34,262 nt of DNA from Mitsuaria sp. WAJ17 (GTDB lineage: Bacteria > Pseudomonadota > Gammaproteobacteria > Burkholderiales > Burkholderiaceae_C), in the NCBI RefSeq assembly GCF_014174515.1, contig NZ_JACJUG010000037.1, positions 1 to 34,262 of the forward strand. Reading direction: 5' to 3'. The number at the start of each line of letters is the position of its first letter. Position 1 is the stretch's first letter. Of the stretch, positions 26,815 through 34,262 are shown piece after piece. The notes beneath the pieces are model-generated. The model did no database searches. It saw only the letters and a program-made list of their open reading frames with translations, and had not been told where the DNA came from. The translations under genes and the position numbers were made by a program.

Positions 26815-27348
26815 TCAGCCCTCGCCGGGCCCGCGATGCCGGTACACCAGACCCTGCCCACCCCGGAATGGGATGCGCCGCTCCAGTCGCGCGCCCAGGC
26901 GATGGGCCACGGCCATGGAGGCATTGTTGCCTTCGGCCACCACGCTGACGGCGGTGCGCCAGCCGAAGTGGCCGTAGGCTGCCGCCAGGGCGCCTCGGGC
27001 CGCCTCGGTCGCGTAGCCATGCCCCTGGGCCTCGGGCAGCAGGGCCCAGGTGATCTCGGGTTCCACCCAGCCCTCGGGGTTCCATAGGCCGCTCAGACCG
27101 ATGAAGGTACCGTCACGCTGGCGTTCCAGCGCCCAGGGGCCATAGCCGCGCAGGGCCCAATGGCCCAGGTAGGCCGCGAACTTGCGCCAGGCCTCCTCGC
27201 GCGAGCAGGGGCCGCCATAGGTGGCAGAGACCGGGCTCGCGAAGAAGCGGGCCAGGCCGTCGAAGTCCGCCTCGCGGAAAGGGCGCAGCCACAGGCGCTC
27301 GGTCTCGAAGCGCGGAATCTGCAGTCCGCCCAGGGGCGCGAGCGTCAT
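26815..27348 (-). CDS. GNAT-family N-acetyltransferase (RimJ/RimL-like)
   Basis: 177 residues. FETERLWLRPFREADFDGLA at the start, then GTFIGLSGLW, EITWALLPEAQGHGYATEAA and SVVAEGNNASMAVAHRLGAR. The EAQGHGYATEA block is the acetyl-CoA-binding motif A (Q/R-x-x-G-x-G/A). Proteins of this kind acetylate protein N-termini or small amines. The ATG at 27348 overlaps the stop of the upstream XRE-type gene (ATGA), so the two are translated together. Confidence 0.9.
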   Translation of the reverse strand: MTLAPLGGLQIPRFETERLWLRPFREADFDGLARFFASPVSATYGGPCSREEAWRKFAAYLGHWALRGYGPWALERQRDGTFIGLSGLWNPEGWVEPEITWALLPEAQGHGYATEAARGALAAAYGHFGWRTAVSVVAEGNNASMAVAHRLGARLERRIPFRGGQGLVYRHRGPGEG

Positions 27349-27623
27349 GCGCCGGTCTCGGATGCCGGGGGCGCCGAAGCCCCATGGGCCGAGACGGTGA
27401 TCCCGTACAGCGCCAGCAGCCCCAGCACGTGGCCGATGGCCACGCCGTGCTCGCCGGCCTCGATGCGGCCGATGGTCTGCACATGCACGCCCAGCCGCGC
27501 CGCCGCAGCGGCCTGGCCTTCGCCTGCCTGCAGCCGTGCCTGACGTGCGGCCGCGCCCAGGGCCTGGATTGCCTGGAGGGCGCTGGGGTGGATATCGACG
27601 GAGATGCGTTTGCCTTGTGCCAT
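27345..27623 (-). CDS. XRE-type helix-turn-helix protein
   Basis: 92 residues. The segment LGAAARQARLQAGEGQAAAA ... RLGVHVQTIGRIEAGEHGVA is a Cro/C1-type helix-turn-helix, followed by a hydrophobic helix GHVLGLLALYGITVSA. The basic N-terminus starts MAQGKRISVDIHPS. It is coupled by ATGA overlap to a downstream GNAT gene. An XRE/GNAT pair could be a regulator with its target enzyme; a toxin-antitoxin module is possible but the GNAT is not of the tRNA-acetylating toxin look. Confidence 0.8.
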   Translation of the reverse strand: MAQGKRISVDIHPSALQAIQALGAAARQARLQAGEGQAAAAARLGVHVQTIGRIEAGEHGVAIGHVLGLLALYGITVSAHGASAPPASETGA

Positions 27624-27679
27624 GGCCGGATTGTGGCCGCAGTGGCCACAATCGGGCCTGTGCTAGCCGGATCGTCGCC

Positions 27680-27724
27680 ATGCGCCATGCGCCATGCGCC
27701 AGAACGTCGGACCGCGTCGGACCG
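27680..27724. repeat. Two short tandem repeats between divergent genes
   Basis: ATGCGCC is repeated three times (27680-27700), followed after 4 bp by CGTCGGACCG twice (27705-27724). They lie in the intergenic region between the XRE gene and the small Cys-rich gene, where copy changes could move promoter elements. Confidence 0.8.
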
Positions 27725-27763
27725 CGTTACGCCCTGCGCACCAGACGCGGGACAATCCCCCGC

Positions 27764-27946
27764 ATGCATCTGCCCACCGCCCCCGCCCCTGACGACGACC
27801 CCATGCCCCAGCCGCCGCAGCCGCCCGCTCTGGAGGACTGCTGCGGCAATGGCTGCGCCCCCTGCATCTTCGACACCCACGACCTGGCCATGGACGCCTA
27901 CCGCCAGGCCCTGCGCGCCTGGCAGGCACGCCATCCTCAGGCTTGA
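27764..27946 (+). CDS. Small Cys-rich oxidoreductase-like protein
   Basis: 60 residues from the ATG at 27764. A Pro-rich start (PAPDDDPMPQPPQPP) leads into CCGNGCAPCIFDTHDLAMDA, then YRQALRAWQA. The CCGxGCxxCxxDxY-like block is the signature of the oxidoreductase-like (Oxidored-like) domain, a short metal-binding-looking motif found as a stand-alone protein in many Proteobacteria. Function unknown. An upstream in-frame extension to 27536 overlaps the divergent XRE gene and is unlikely. Confidence 0.8.
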   Translation: MHLPTAPAPDDDPMPQPPQPPALEDCCGNGCAPCIFDTHDLAMDAYRQALRAWQARHPQA

Positions 27947-28067
27947 CGCGTCCTGTGAAGATTAGAGAGGGCTCTCACTCCGCCTGTCCGGGGTGACCTG
28001 AATCAAGTCAGCGCCGCCGCCCCCGCGAAGAATGGGCCGCATCCAGTTCTTCACAGGGAGCATTTCA

Positions 28068-29627
28068 ATGAAAGCCTATTTCCTCGGCAGCGGCATCGGT
28101 TCGCTGGCCGGCGCCGCCTTCATGATCCGCGACGCCGGCGTGCCCGGCACGGACATCACCATTTACGAAAGCCAGCCCATCAGCGGCGGCAGCCTGGATG
28201 CGGCCTGGCGTCCCGAGCAGGGCTACAGCCTGCGCGGCGGCCGCATGCTCACCACGGACCATTACGAGTGCCTGTGGGACCTGATGAGGTCCATTCCCTC
28301 CCTGGACCAGCCCGAGCTCTCGGTCTACGAGGAGACCGTGCGCTTCAACGAGCAGAACCCCGCCCATTCCCGAGCCCGCCTGGTGGACCGCCGCCGCCAC
28401 AAGCTGGACGTCTCGCACATGGGCTTCAGCAACGCTGACCGACTGGAGCTGCTGCGCCTCACCGAAGCCAGCGAGGAAGCCCTGGGCACCAGCAAGATCA
28501 GCGACTGGCTCTCCCCGGCCTTCTTTGACACCAACTTCTGGTGGATGTGGCAGACCACCTTCGCCTTCCAGCCCTGGCACAGCGCGGTGGAGTTCAAGCG
28601 CTACCTGCACCGCTTCATGAACGAGTTCCCGCGCATCGAGACCCTGGGCGGCGTCAAGCGCACGGTCTACAACCAGTACGACTCCCTGGTGCGGCCGCTG
28701 GAGGCCTGGCTGCTGCAGCGTGGCGTGAACTTCGTGCACGGCACGACCGCGACAGACGTGGCCCTGGACGAGGAGGGCGGCCAGACCGCCGCGCGCAGCC
28801 TCACCCTGCGTGACGCCCAGGGCGAGCGCACCGTGGTCCTGGCGCCCGAGGACCTGGTTTTCGTGCAGAACGCCTCCATGACCGATGCCTCCAGCGTGGG
28901 CAGCATGAGCGCGCCCGCCCCGCGCCTCACCAAGGCCGACAGCCAGGGCTGGGCCCTGTGGGAAAAGCTGGCCGAGGGCCGCCCGCAGTTCGGCAATCCG
29001 GCCGCCTTCAACAGCCGGCTGACGGAGTCCTACTGGTTGTCCTTCACCGTCACCTGCGCGCAGCCGGCCTTTTTCGACCACATGGAGGCCTTCACCGGCA
29101 ACCGCGCCGGCACCGGCGGCCTGGTGACCTTCAAGGACTCGGCCTGGCAGATGTCCGTGGTGCTCTACCACCAGCCGCACTTCCGCGGCCAGCCCGAGGG
29201 CCTGCAGGTGTTCTGGGGCTATGCCCTGCAGCCGGACCGCATCGGCGACTTCGTGGCCAAGCCCATGAGCGAGTGCAGCGGCGCCGAGATCCTGCAGGAG
29301 CTGCGCGGCCACCTGAACCTCGACCCCGAGGTGCTGGACCGGGCCGTGTGCATCCCCTGCCGCATGCCCTACATCACCAGCATGTTCATGCCCCGCGCCC
29401 ATGCGGATCGGCCGCTGCCGATGCCGCCGGGCTCGCGCAACATGGCCTTCGTCAGCCAGTTCGTCGAGATCGCTGACGATGTGGTCTTCACTGTCGAGTA
29501 CTCGGTGCGGGCCGCGCAGATGGCCGTCTACCAGCTACTGGGCGTGCCGCGCCCGGTACCGCCGATCACGCGGCATGACCGTTCGCTGAAGGTGCTGATG
29601 GACTCGCTGGTGAAGTCCTTGCGCTGA
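28068..29627 (+). CDS. ohyA: Oleate hydratase (myosin-cross-reactive antigen family)
   Basis: 519 residues. The N-terminus MKAYFLGSGIGSLAGAAFMI is a Rossmann FAD-binding motif, followed by the family-typical ITIYESQPISGGSLDAAW, SLRGGRMLTTDHYECLWDLM and FFDTNFWWMWQTTFAFQPWH. The enzyme adds water to the double bond of oleic and related acids to give 10-hydroxy fatty acids, often as detoxification at the membrane. The usual length is about 520-590, so this is a shorter member. The ATG at 28068 follows CAGGGAG. It stands alone; the next gene is convergent. Confidence 0.94.
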   Translation: MKAYFLGSGIGSLAGAAFMIRDAGVPGTDITIYESQPISGGSLDAAWRPEQGYSLRGGRMLTTDHYECLWDLMRSIPSLDQPELSVYEETVRFNEQNPAHSRARLVDRRRHKLDVSHMGFSNADRLELLRLTEASEEALGTSKISDWLSPAFFDTNFWWMWQTTFAFQPWHSAVEFKRYLHRFMNEFPRIETLGGVKRTVYNQYDSLVRPLEAWLLQRGVNFVHGTTATDVALDEEGGQTAARSLTLRDAQGERTVVLAPEDLVFVQNASMTDASSVGSMSAPAPRLTKADSQGWALWEKLAEGRPQFGNPAAFNSRLTESYWLSFTVTCAQPAFFDHMEAFTGNRAGTGGLVTFKDSAWQMSVVLYHQPHFRGQPEGLQVFWGYALQPDRIGDFVAKPMSECSGAEILQELRGHLNLDPEVLDRAVCIPCRMPYITSMFMPRAHADRPLPMPPGSRNMAFVSQFVEIADDVVFTVEYSVRAAQMAVYQLLGVPRPVPPITRHDRSLKVLMDSLVKSLR

Positions 29628-29645
29628 GCCTGTGCGGGCAGCCGG

Positions 29646-30464
29646 CTAGGCCGTGCGCGCGGCCTCCTCGCGCTGCGCCAGCAGTTCCTGCAGCGCCTGG
29701 ATGACCAGCTGCGGGTGCGTGATGTGCGGGCAGTGCCCGGAGTTCTCCAGCAGCTGCAGCCTGGCGTGGGGCAACTGCCGCTGCAAGTACTCGCCGACCT
29801 CGACGGGCGCGAAGGCGTCATGCGTGCTCTGCAGGACCAGGCAGGGGTGGCGAACCTCTGCCAGGCGAGCCCGACAGTCCACATAGAAGGCCAGCCGGGC
29901 GAATCGCGCGGCGATCAGGGGATCGAGTGCGTGCAGGCCGCGGCCAAAGTCCTCGATGTAGTGGGTCGGGTTGTCTTCCCCGATGGCCACGGGCGCGAGG
30001 AAGGCGGCCCAGGCCGGGTAGTCCGCATCCATTTGCGCCAGCAGGCCGGCCATCTGCCGGCGCTGGAAGCCGCCGCGGTAGCCGGGGCCGTCGATGAAGT
30101 GCGGCGAGGCGTTGAGCAGCACCATTCGGGCAAAGCGCTGCGGCTGGAGCAGGCTGGCCAGCAGCCCGATGACACCGCCGATGGAGTGGCCCACGTAGAC
30201 CACGTCATGGAGCTGCTGATCCTCAAGGAGGTCCAGCAGGTCTTGCGCATAGCCGTCCAGCGAGCTGTGGCGCTGGCCGCAATGGGCCAGGCGGTCGGAG
30301 CGGCCGAAGCCGACGTGATCGAAGAGCAGCACGCGGTGCGATCCCGCGAAGGCCTCGGCCACGGAAGTCCAGGCGGACTGGTCCGAGCCGAAGCCATGGC
30401 CGAACACCAGCGTGGGCTCACCCTGGCCCAGCAGCCGAAGGTGGTTGCGAGAAGGATCGACCAT
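29646..30464 (-). CDS. Alpha/beta hydrolase of the RsbQ-like type
   Basis: 272 residues. GEPTLVFGHGFGSDQSAW carries the oxyanion HGFG motif with the DQ-x-x-W seen in RsbQ/KAI2-like hydrolases. The nucleophile is in VYVGHSIGGVIGLL (Ser), the acid in STHDAFAPVEVG (Asp) and the His in NSGHCPHITHP. The ATG at 30464 has GGGAG 8 nt upstream. In Bacillus RsbQ works with a PAS phosphatase, but no such partner is adjacent here, so hydrolysis of an unknown small ester or lactone is the safer call. It converges on the oleate hydratase with an 18-bp gap. Confidence 0.87.
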   Translation of the reverse strand: MVDPSRNHLRLLGQGEPTLVFGHGFGSDQSAWTSVAEAFAGSHRVLLFDHVGFGRSDRLAHCGQRHSSLDGYAQDLLDLLEDQQLHDVVYVGHSIGGVIGLLASLLQPQRFARMVLLNASPHFIDGPGYRGGFQRRQMAGLLAQMDADYPAWAAFLAPVAIGEDNPTHYIEDFGRGLHALDPLIAARFARLAFYVDCRARLAEVRHPCLVLQSTHDAFAPVEVGEYLQRQLPHARLQLLENSGHCPHITHPQLVIQALQELLAQREEAARTA

Positions 30465-30598
30465 GCCAGGCTCCCTGACTGCCTGGACCCCGCTGTGGCA
30501 GGGCCCCTGTCGCAACCAGCTTAAAGGCAGGCCGCGCGCAGGGGCAAGCCCCGTCAATCTGGGGCGCAGGGTCGAGCACAGGCGGCCTGCCGGGCCGC

Positions 30599-31258
30599 TC
30601 AGCAGATGGTGCCTTCGCTCACATGCAGGTCCTCGGCCGTCTGCAGGGCGGTCAGCAGGGCCAGGCGCAGGCCGCTGACCATGCTCTGCAGCGCCATCGA
30701 CGCGGCATGCGGGTGATGCGCCGCCTGCTCGGGCAGGTAGGGGACGTGCATGAAGCCGGCTTGGCGCAGCCAGGGGCGCTGCTGCGCCAGGTGCATCAGG
30801 CCGTAGAAGACGTGATTGCAGACGAAGTTGCCGGCGCAGTAGGAGACCTCGGCCGGCAGACCCGCGCCGCGCAGGGCCTGGGTCATGGCCTTGACCGGCA
30901 GGGTCGTGAAGTAGGCGGTGGGGCCGGCCACCTGGACCGGGCGGTCGATGGGCTGCGCGCCGGCGTTGTCGGGGATGCGAGCGTCGTCCAGGTTGATGGC
31001 CACGCGCTCCAGGCTCAGGGCGCTGCGCCCTCCCGCCTGTCCGCAGCAGAGCACCAGCCGAGGGCGCAGACGATCCACATGGGCCTCCAGGGCGGCCAGC
31101 GCCACGTCGAACACGCAGGGCAGCACCACGGCTTCCACGCGGCTGCCAGGTGCGATCAGCTCGCCCTGCAACTGCAGCACCAACTGGGCGGAGGGGTTGA
31201 CGGACTCGCCGCCGAAAGGCTCGAAGCCGGTGATGAGGATGCGATCGGGCGTGCTCAT
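30599..31258 (-). CDS. pcp: Pyroglutamyl-peptidase I
   Basis: 219 residues. ILITGFEPFGGESVNPS is the family start. The catalytic triad of this cysteine peptidase is in place: Glu84 in LSLERVAINLDD, Cys147 in CAGNFVCNHVFYGLMH and His171 in GFMHVPYLPEQ. It removes N-terminal pyroglutamate (5-oxoproline) from peptides, which supplies the substrate for the pxp 5-oxoprolinase genes upstream on the same strand. It is the last gene of that cluster. A run of ten G (31266-31275) lies in the 18-bp gap before it. Confidence 0.94.
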   Translation of the reverse strand: MSTPDRILITGFEPFGGESVNPSAQLVLQLQGELIAPGSRVEAVVLPCVFDVALAALEAHVDRLRPRLVLCCGQAGGRSALSLERVAINLDDARIPDNAGAQPIDRPVQVAGPTAYFTTLPVKAMTQALRGAGLPAEVSYCAGNFVCNHVFYGLMHLAQQRPWLRQAGFMHVPYLPEQAAHHPHAASMALQSMVSGLRLALLTALQTAEDLHVSEGTIC

Positions 31259-31276
31259 GAAGGGCGGGGGGGGGGC

Positions 31277-32272
31277 TCAGACGATCAGGTACAGCAGCAG
31301 GGTCTGCAGGGCCAGCAGCAGCAGGGCCGTCGGCAGCTGTGCCTTGATCACGGCATGGCGGTCCTGCAGGTTCAGAAGGGCGGCGGGCACGATGTTGAAG
31401 TTGGCTGCCATGGGCGTCATCAGGGTACCGCAATAGCCGCAGAGCATGCCGATGGACAGCACGGCCGCCGGATTGGCGCCCCGGCCCTGGATCAGGAAGG
31501 GCAGGGCCACGCCCGCGGCCATCACCGGAAAGGCGGCGAAAGCATTGCCCATGACCATGGTGAAGGCCGCCATGCCCAGGGTGTAGACGGCCACCACCGC
31601 GGCCTTGCTGTCCGGGCGCAGCAGGGAACGGGCCAGGGTCTCGACCGCCTGGCCCGTGTGGCTGGCCAGGAAGACGCCGCCCAGCATGGCCAGCATCAGG
31701 GGCAGCAGCAGGGGCCAGCCGATGGACTCGATCAGACCCTGCGAGGCCTGCAGCGCCTGCCGCGGCGAGTCGCCCGTCACGCGCCAGGCCAGCAGCAAGG
31801 CGCTGAGGCAGGCCAGGGTCAGGGCCGCGAGGGTCAGGTGTTGCGGGGCCATCAGACTCCACTGCGCGGTGCGCAGCAGGGGGCCGAGCAGCACGCCCGC
31901 CACCGTCAGTACGGGGATGGCCAGCACCGGCAGGAAGAGGCGGTGGCCCAGCAGGGCGGCGCGCTGCCGGCGCCGCTGCTGGTCCTTGGGCGAGGGCGGC
32001 GAGCCCGGGCCGGCGCTGTAGCCCATGCCCGCGATCAGCCCCAGGGTCAGCACCAACAGGCCGATCAGGCGGTGGGTGAGGGGCTTGCCCAGCGAGCCCA
32101 GCATCAGGTCGCCCACCAGGAAGGGCAGACCGAACAGGGCCCAGAACAGGCCGCGCCAGAGGCGTCGCGGGCTGCCGGCCTCGCGCCAGCAGCCCAGGGC
32201 CGTGGCCAGCAGGACCACGCCGACCAGGGGCAGGATCAGGCCGGAGTCGATGAGTACGAAGGGGCTGCTCAT
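31277..32272 (-). CDS. DUF979-family membrane protein, predicted transporter subunit
   Basis: 331 residues with about nine hydrophobic segments (LILPLVGVVLLATALG near the N-terminus, LLLALQTLLLYLIV at the C-terminus). Conserved-looking blocks AGMGYSAGPG, MVMGNAFAAFPVMAAG and CGYCGTLMTPMAANFNIVPA suggest a permease. It overlaps DUF969 by 4 bp (ATGA, 32269-32272). The two families usually occur side by side with pcp or pxp genes and are predicted to form an uptake system, perhaps for 5-oxoproline or pyroglutamyl peptides. Transport itself is not shown by the sequence. Confidence 0.85.
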   Translation of the reverse strand: MSSPFVLIDSGLILPLVGVVLLATALGCWREAGSPRRLWRGLFWALFGLPFLVGDLMLGSLGKPLTHRLIGLLVLTLGLIAGMGYSAGPGSPPSPKDQQRRRQRAALLGHRLFLPVLAIPVLTVAGVLLGPLLRTAQWSLMAPQHLTLAALTLACLSALLLAWRVTGDSPRQALQASQGLIESIGWPLLLPLMLAMLGGVFLASHTGQAVETLARSLLRPDSKAAVVAVYTLGMAAFTMVMGNAFAAFPVMAAGVALPFLIQGRGANPAAVLSIGMLCGYCGTLMTPMAANFNIVPAALLNLQDRHAVIKAQLPTALLLLALQTLLLYLIV

Positions 32273-32979
32273 GCGGCCTCCCAGGTGCTCGGCTCAGCGG
32301 GCAGGGCGGCGGCGATCTGCGCATCCAGCCGCGACAGCCGCGACAGGTGCACCACCGCCGCGCACAGCGCCGTGGGAATGGCCCACAGGCCGATCACCAG
32401 GGGCTCGGCCACCGGGATGCCGCTTTGCTGCATGAAGCTGTGGATCAGCAGCACCGCGCCAAAGGCGATGAAGATGTCCTCGCCGAAGAAGAGGGCCACG
32501 TTGTCGCAGGCGGCGGCGTGGGCCAGGATGCGCTCGCGCAGGGCCGGCGGCAGCGGGCCGTGGCGCTGCACGGCCAGGCCTTCTGCCATGGGTGCCAGCA
32601 GGGGGCGCACGGTCTGGGCCGGCCCGCCCAGGCTGGTCAGGCCCAGCGCAGCGGTGCCCTGGCGCAGCAGGTAGTAAAGCATCAGCAGCCGGCCGGTGCT
32701 GGCGCCGCGCAGCCGGCCCACCCAGGCCTGGGCATGCTCGCGCAGGCCGTGGCGTTCTACCAGGGCCACCACCGGCAGCAGCAGTACGACCAGCGCCAGC
32801 GAGCGGCTGGCCATGAACTTCTCGCCGAACAGCTCCAACAGGGCCAGGGGTTCGACTCCGGCGCACAGCCCGGTCACCGCACCGGCCACCAGCACCACCA
32901 GCAGGGCGTTGAAGCGCAGGGCGAAGCCCACGACGATGAGGGGAATGCCGATCAGGGGCAGAAACTGGGCGAGGTTCAT
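32269..32979 (-). CDS. DUF969-family membrane protein, predicted transporter subunit
   Basis: 236 residues with about five to six membrane segments (LPLIGIPLIVVGFALRF, LVVLVAGAVTGLCAG, LALVVLLLPVVALVE, an amphipathic middle region and PLVIGLWAIPTALCAAVV). The middle has GPAQTVRPLLAPMAEG and HAAACDNVALFFGEDIF, which look like conserved functional loops. Coupled by ATGA overlap to the DUF979 gene. It lies 33 bp after pxpA, in a leftward cluster for 5-oxoproline use. Confidence 0.85.
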   Translation of the reverse strand: MNLAQFLPLIGIPLIVVGFALRFNALLVVLVAGAVTGLCAGVEPLALLELFGEKFMASRSLALVVLLLPVVALVERHGLREHAQAWVGRLRGASTGRLLMLYYLLRQGTAALGLTSLGGPAQTVRPLLAPMAEGLAVQRHGPLPPALRERILAHAAACDNVALFFGEDIFIAFGAVLLIHSFMQQSGIPVAEPLVIGLWAIPTALCAAVVHLSRLSRLDAQIAAALPAEPSTWEAA

Positions 32980-33012
32980 GGGGGTCAGGTCTTGACGAGC
33001 AATGCGCGGGGG

Positions 33013-33804
33013 TCAGGCGGGGGCACGCACGGACAGGCCGGCGGCGCGCAGGGATTCATTCAGGGCACGCACCAGGGGCAGCGCGGCCAGGCCGTCGCCA
33101 TGCACGCAGAGGGTGTCTATGCGCAGTTGCAGGGGGCTGCCGTCCTGCGCCGGGATGGGGGCGCCCCGGGCCAGTGCCAGGCCTTGCGCGACGCCGTCCT
33201 CCAGCACTGCCAGCACGGCGCCCGGCTCGCCGCGCGGCAGCAGGGTGCCGGCCGCGGTGTAGCGGCGGTCGGCGAAGCCTTCCTCGCGCACCGGCAGGCC
33301 GGCCTGGCGCGCGGATTGCGCCAGCGGGCTGCGCGCCAGGGCGACCAGGGCCAGGCCAGGTGCTTCGCGCGGCAGCAGCTCCAGCAGCAGCTCGATCAGT
33401 CGCGGATCCTGGGCGGCCTGGTTGTAGAGCGCGCCGTGTGGCTTCACATGACGCGGCGTCGCACCTTCGCGCTGCGCGGCCTGCTGGAAGTCCTGCAGCT
33501 GGCGCGCCAGCGCGCCGCGCAGCGAGGTCAGCAGCGCCGGGGCCACGGTCTGCGGCCGGCGGCCGAAATGCGCCGGGTCTGCATAGCTGGGATGGGCGCC
33601 CACCGCCACGCCATGCTCAAGGGCGCGGGCGACGGAGGCCCGCATGCTGGCGGCATCGCCGGTGTGGCCGCCGCAGGCGATGTTGGCGGAGCTGATCCAG
33701 GGCAGGATCTGCGCCTCGTCGGCGCAACCCTCGCCGAGGTCGGCATTGAGATCCAGTGCGGCGGGTTCAGGGCTTTCCAGCATGCCGGGATTGTCGATGC
33801 CCAT
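33013..33804 (-). CDS. pxpA: 5-oxoprolinase subunit A (LamB/YcsF family)
   Basis: 263 residues from the ATG at 33804. LDLNADLGEGCADEAQILPW, SSANIACGGHTGDAASMRAS, GVAVGAHPSYADPAHFGRRP and HVKPHGALYNQAAQD are the family's hallmarks, with metal-site His/Asp residues. PxpA acts with PxpB and PxpC in ATP-dependent cleavage of 5-oxoproline to glutamate. The start is 4 nt after the stop of the upstream pxpC fragment. An in-frame ATG 15 codons earlier would overlap that gene. Confidence 0.94.
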   Translation of the reverse strand: MGIDNPGMLESPEPAALDLNADLGEGCADEAQILPWISSANIACGGHTGDAASMRASVARALEHGVAVGAHPSYADPAHFGRRPQTVAPALLTSLRGALARQLQDFQQAAQREGATPRHVKPHGALYNQAAQDPRLIELLLELLPREAPGLALVALARSPLAQSARQAGLPVREEGFADRRYTAAGTLLPRGEPGAVLAVLEDGVAQGLALARGAPIPAQDGSPLQLRIDTLCVHGDGLAALPLVRALNESLRAAGLSVRAPA

Positions 33805-33808
33805 GGCT

Positions 33809-34262
33809 TCAGAGATCCTGCAGAGCTTGGCATTGACAGCGCAACGCATCCCGTGTGTGCGACCGGGCGGCGCAAGCCTGGGCCTCGTCCGCGGGCAGGA
33901 AGCGCAGGCTCTGGCCCGGGCCGCACTGGGCGAGCCGCGGCAGGTCGGCCTCGATGACCACGGCCAGGCGCGGGTAGCCGCCGGTGGCCTGGGCGTCGGC
34001 CATCAGTACGATGGGCTGGCCGTCCGGCGGCACCTGCACCACGCCGGGGAGCACGGCATGGGAGGGCAGTTCGGCCAGTTGGTCGGGGCGATCGGGGCGG
34101 CGCAGCGCGGGTCCGTCGAGCCGGCTGCCCATGCGGTTGCTGCGAGCGCCCATGCGCCAGCCGTTCTGCCAGAACGCCGCCATGGCCTCGGGGTGGAACA
34201 GCGCGGCCTCGGGGCCGGGCAGCACGCGCAGCACCACCGTGGCGGGCGCCGTGAAGGCCGGC
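33809..34262 (-). CDS. pxpC: 5-oxoprolinase subunit C, C-terminal part (cut by window edge)
   Basis: About 150 C-terminal residues of a biotin-dependent-carboxyltransferase / allophanate hydrolase subunit 2-type protein: VVLRVLPGPEAALFHPEAMA, SNRMGSRLDGPALRR, ELPSHAVLPGVVQVPPDGQP and MADAQATGGYPRLAVVIEAD. The NRMGxRLxGP and DxxxTGGYP blocks are diagnostic of this family. The gene enters from the right edge and ends 4 nt before pxpA. The partner pxpB should lie just outside the window. Confidence 0.92.
   Translation of the reverse strand, partial: PAFTAPATVVLRVLPGPEAALFHPEAMAAFWQNGWRMGARSNRMGSRLDGPALRRPDRPDQLAELPSHAVLPGVVQVPPDGQPIVLMADAQATGGYPRLAVVIEADLPRLAQCGPGQSLRFLPADEAQACAARSHTRDALRCQCQALQDL

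Noticed and set aside
27345..27348. XRE/GNAT pair as a toxin-antitoxin system
   Set aside because: The GNAT looks like a RimJ/RimL-type enzyme and the small partner is an XRE protein rather than the RHH antitoxin typical of GNAT toxins; kept only as a weak alternative.
30623..32674. 683-codon plus-strand frame opposite pcp and the DUF979/DUF969 genes
   Set aside because: Gln/Gly/His-rich low-complexity translation typical of antisense to Leu/Ala-rich membrane protein genes; the minus-strand genes are well supported.

Overview
The window is GC-rich chromosomal DNA from a betaproteobacterium. The Burkholderiales are the best fit, probably the Roseateles/Pelomonas/Rubrivivax side. I infer this from the gene order yidC-yidD-rnpA-rpmH / dnaA-dnaN-gyrB around the replication origin, from the long RnpA with its central insert, and from the style of the DnaA, RtcB and PxpA proteins. 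Nothing was searched; every identification comes from reading the sequence.

Layout. 1-1199: leftward yidC (partial), yidD, rnpA and rpmH. 1200-1684: intergenic region before dnaA, with DnaA-box-like sites; more such sites lie inside the rnpA insert. 1685-7179: dnaA, dnaN, gyrB. 7186-7784: a truncated IS3-family element directly behind gyrB. 7823-11231: a secreted protein of uncertain function, a truncated NERD-domain gene and a secreted alpha/beta hydrolase. 11393-18779: a complete RNA-repair locus. 18796-20150: three gene ghosts (SDR, LysR, a second rtcA) around one intact unknown gene. 20258-24930: LuxR-type regulator, two unknown genes (one a lipoprotein), a VOC protein and a TetR regulator. 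25079-26776: paired CCTAGG sites, then a small protein translationally coupled to a radical SAM enzyme. 26815-30464: GNAT/XRE pair, small Cys-rich protein, oleate hydratase, alpha/beta hydrolase. 30599-34262: leftward 5-oxoproline cluster with pxpC (partial), pxpA, DUF969, DUF979 and pcp.

The most interesting region is the RNA-repair locus. RtcR, a CARF-type sigma54 activator, is divergent from rsr (Ro60/TROVE), rtcB (RNA ligase), a RlaP-like pol-beta nucleotidyltransferase and rtcA (RNA cyclase). A near-perfect sigma54 promoter precedes rsr. The 790 bp between rsr and rtcB is packed with structured RNA. I can fold four consecutive Y-RNA-like units by hand. Each has the same 5' strand (GCGAATGC ... 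TACA) and a complementary 3' strand (most ending CTTGTCGC), and each carries a different apical domain. These range from a bare loop to a circularly permuted tRNA mimic with T-arm, capped acceptor stem and D-arm. A separate tRNA-like 3' end with encoded CCA follows just before rtcB. Together this suggests a Ro protein with a set of different Y-RNA adaptors, co-expressed with ligase, cyclase and nucleotidyltransferase when damaged RNA is sensed.

The other region worth attention is the small protein/radical SAM pair at 25216-26776, whose enzyme keeps the CxxxCxxC motif but has no cysteines in its C-terminal half.
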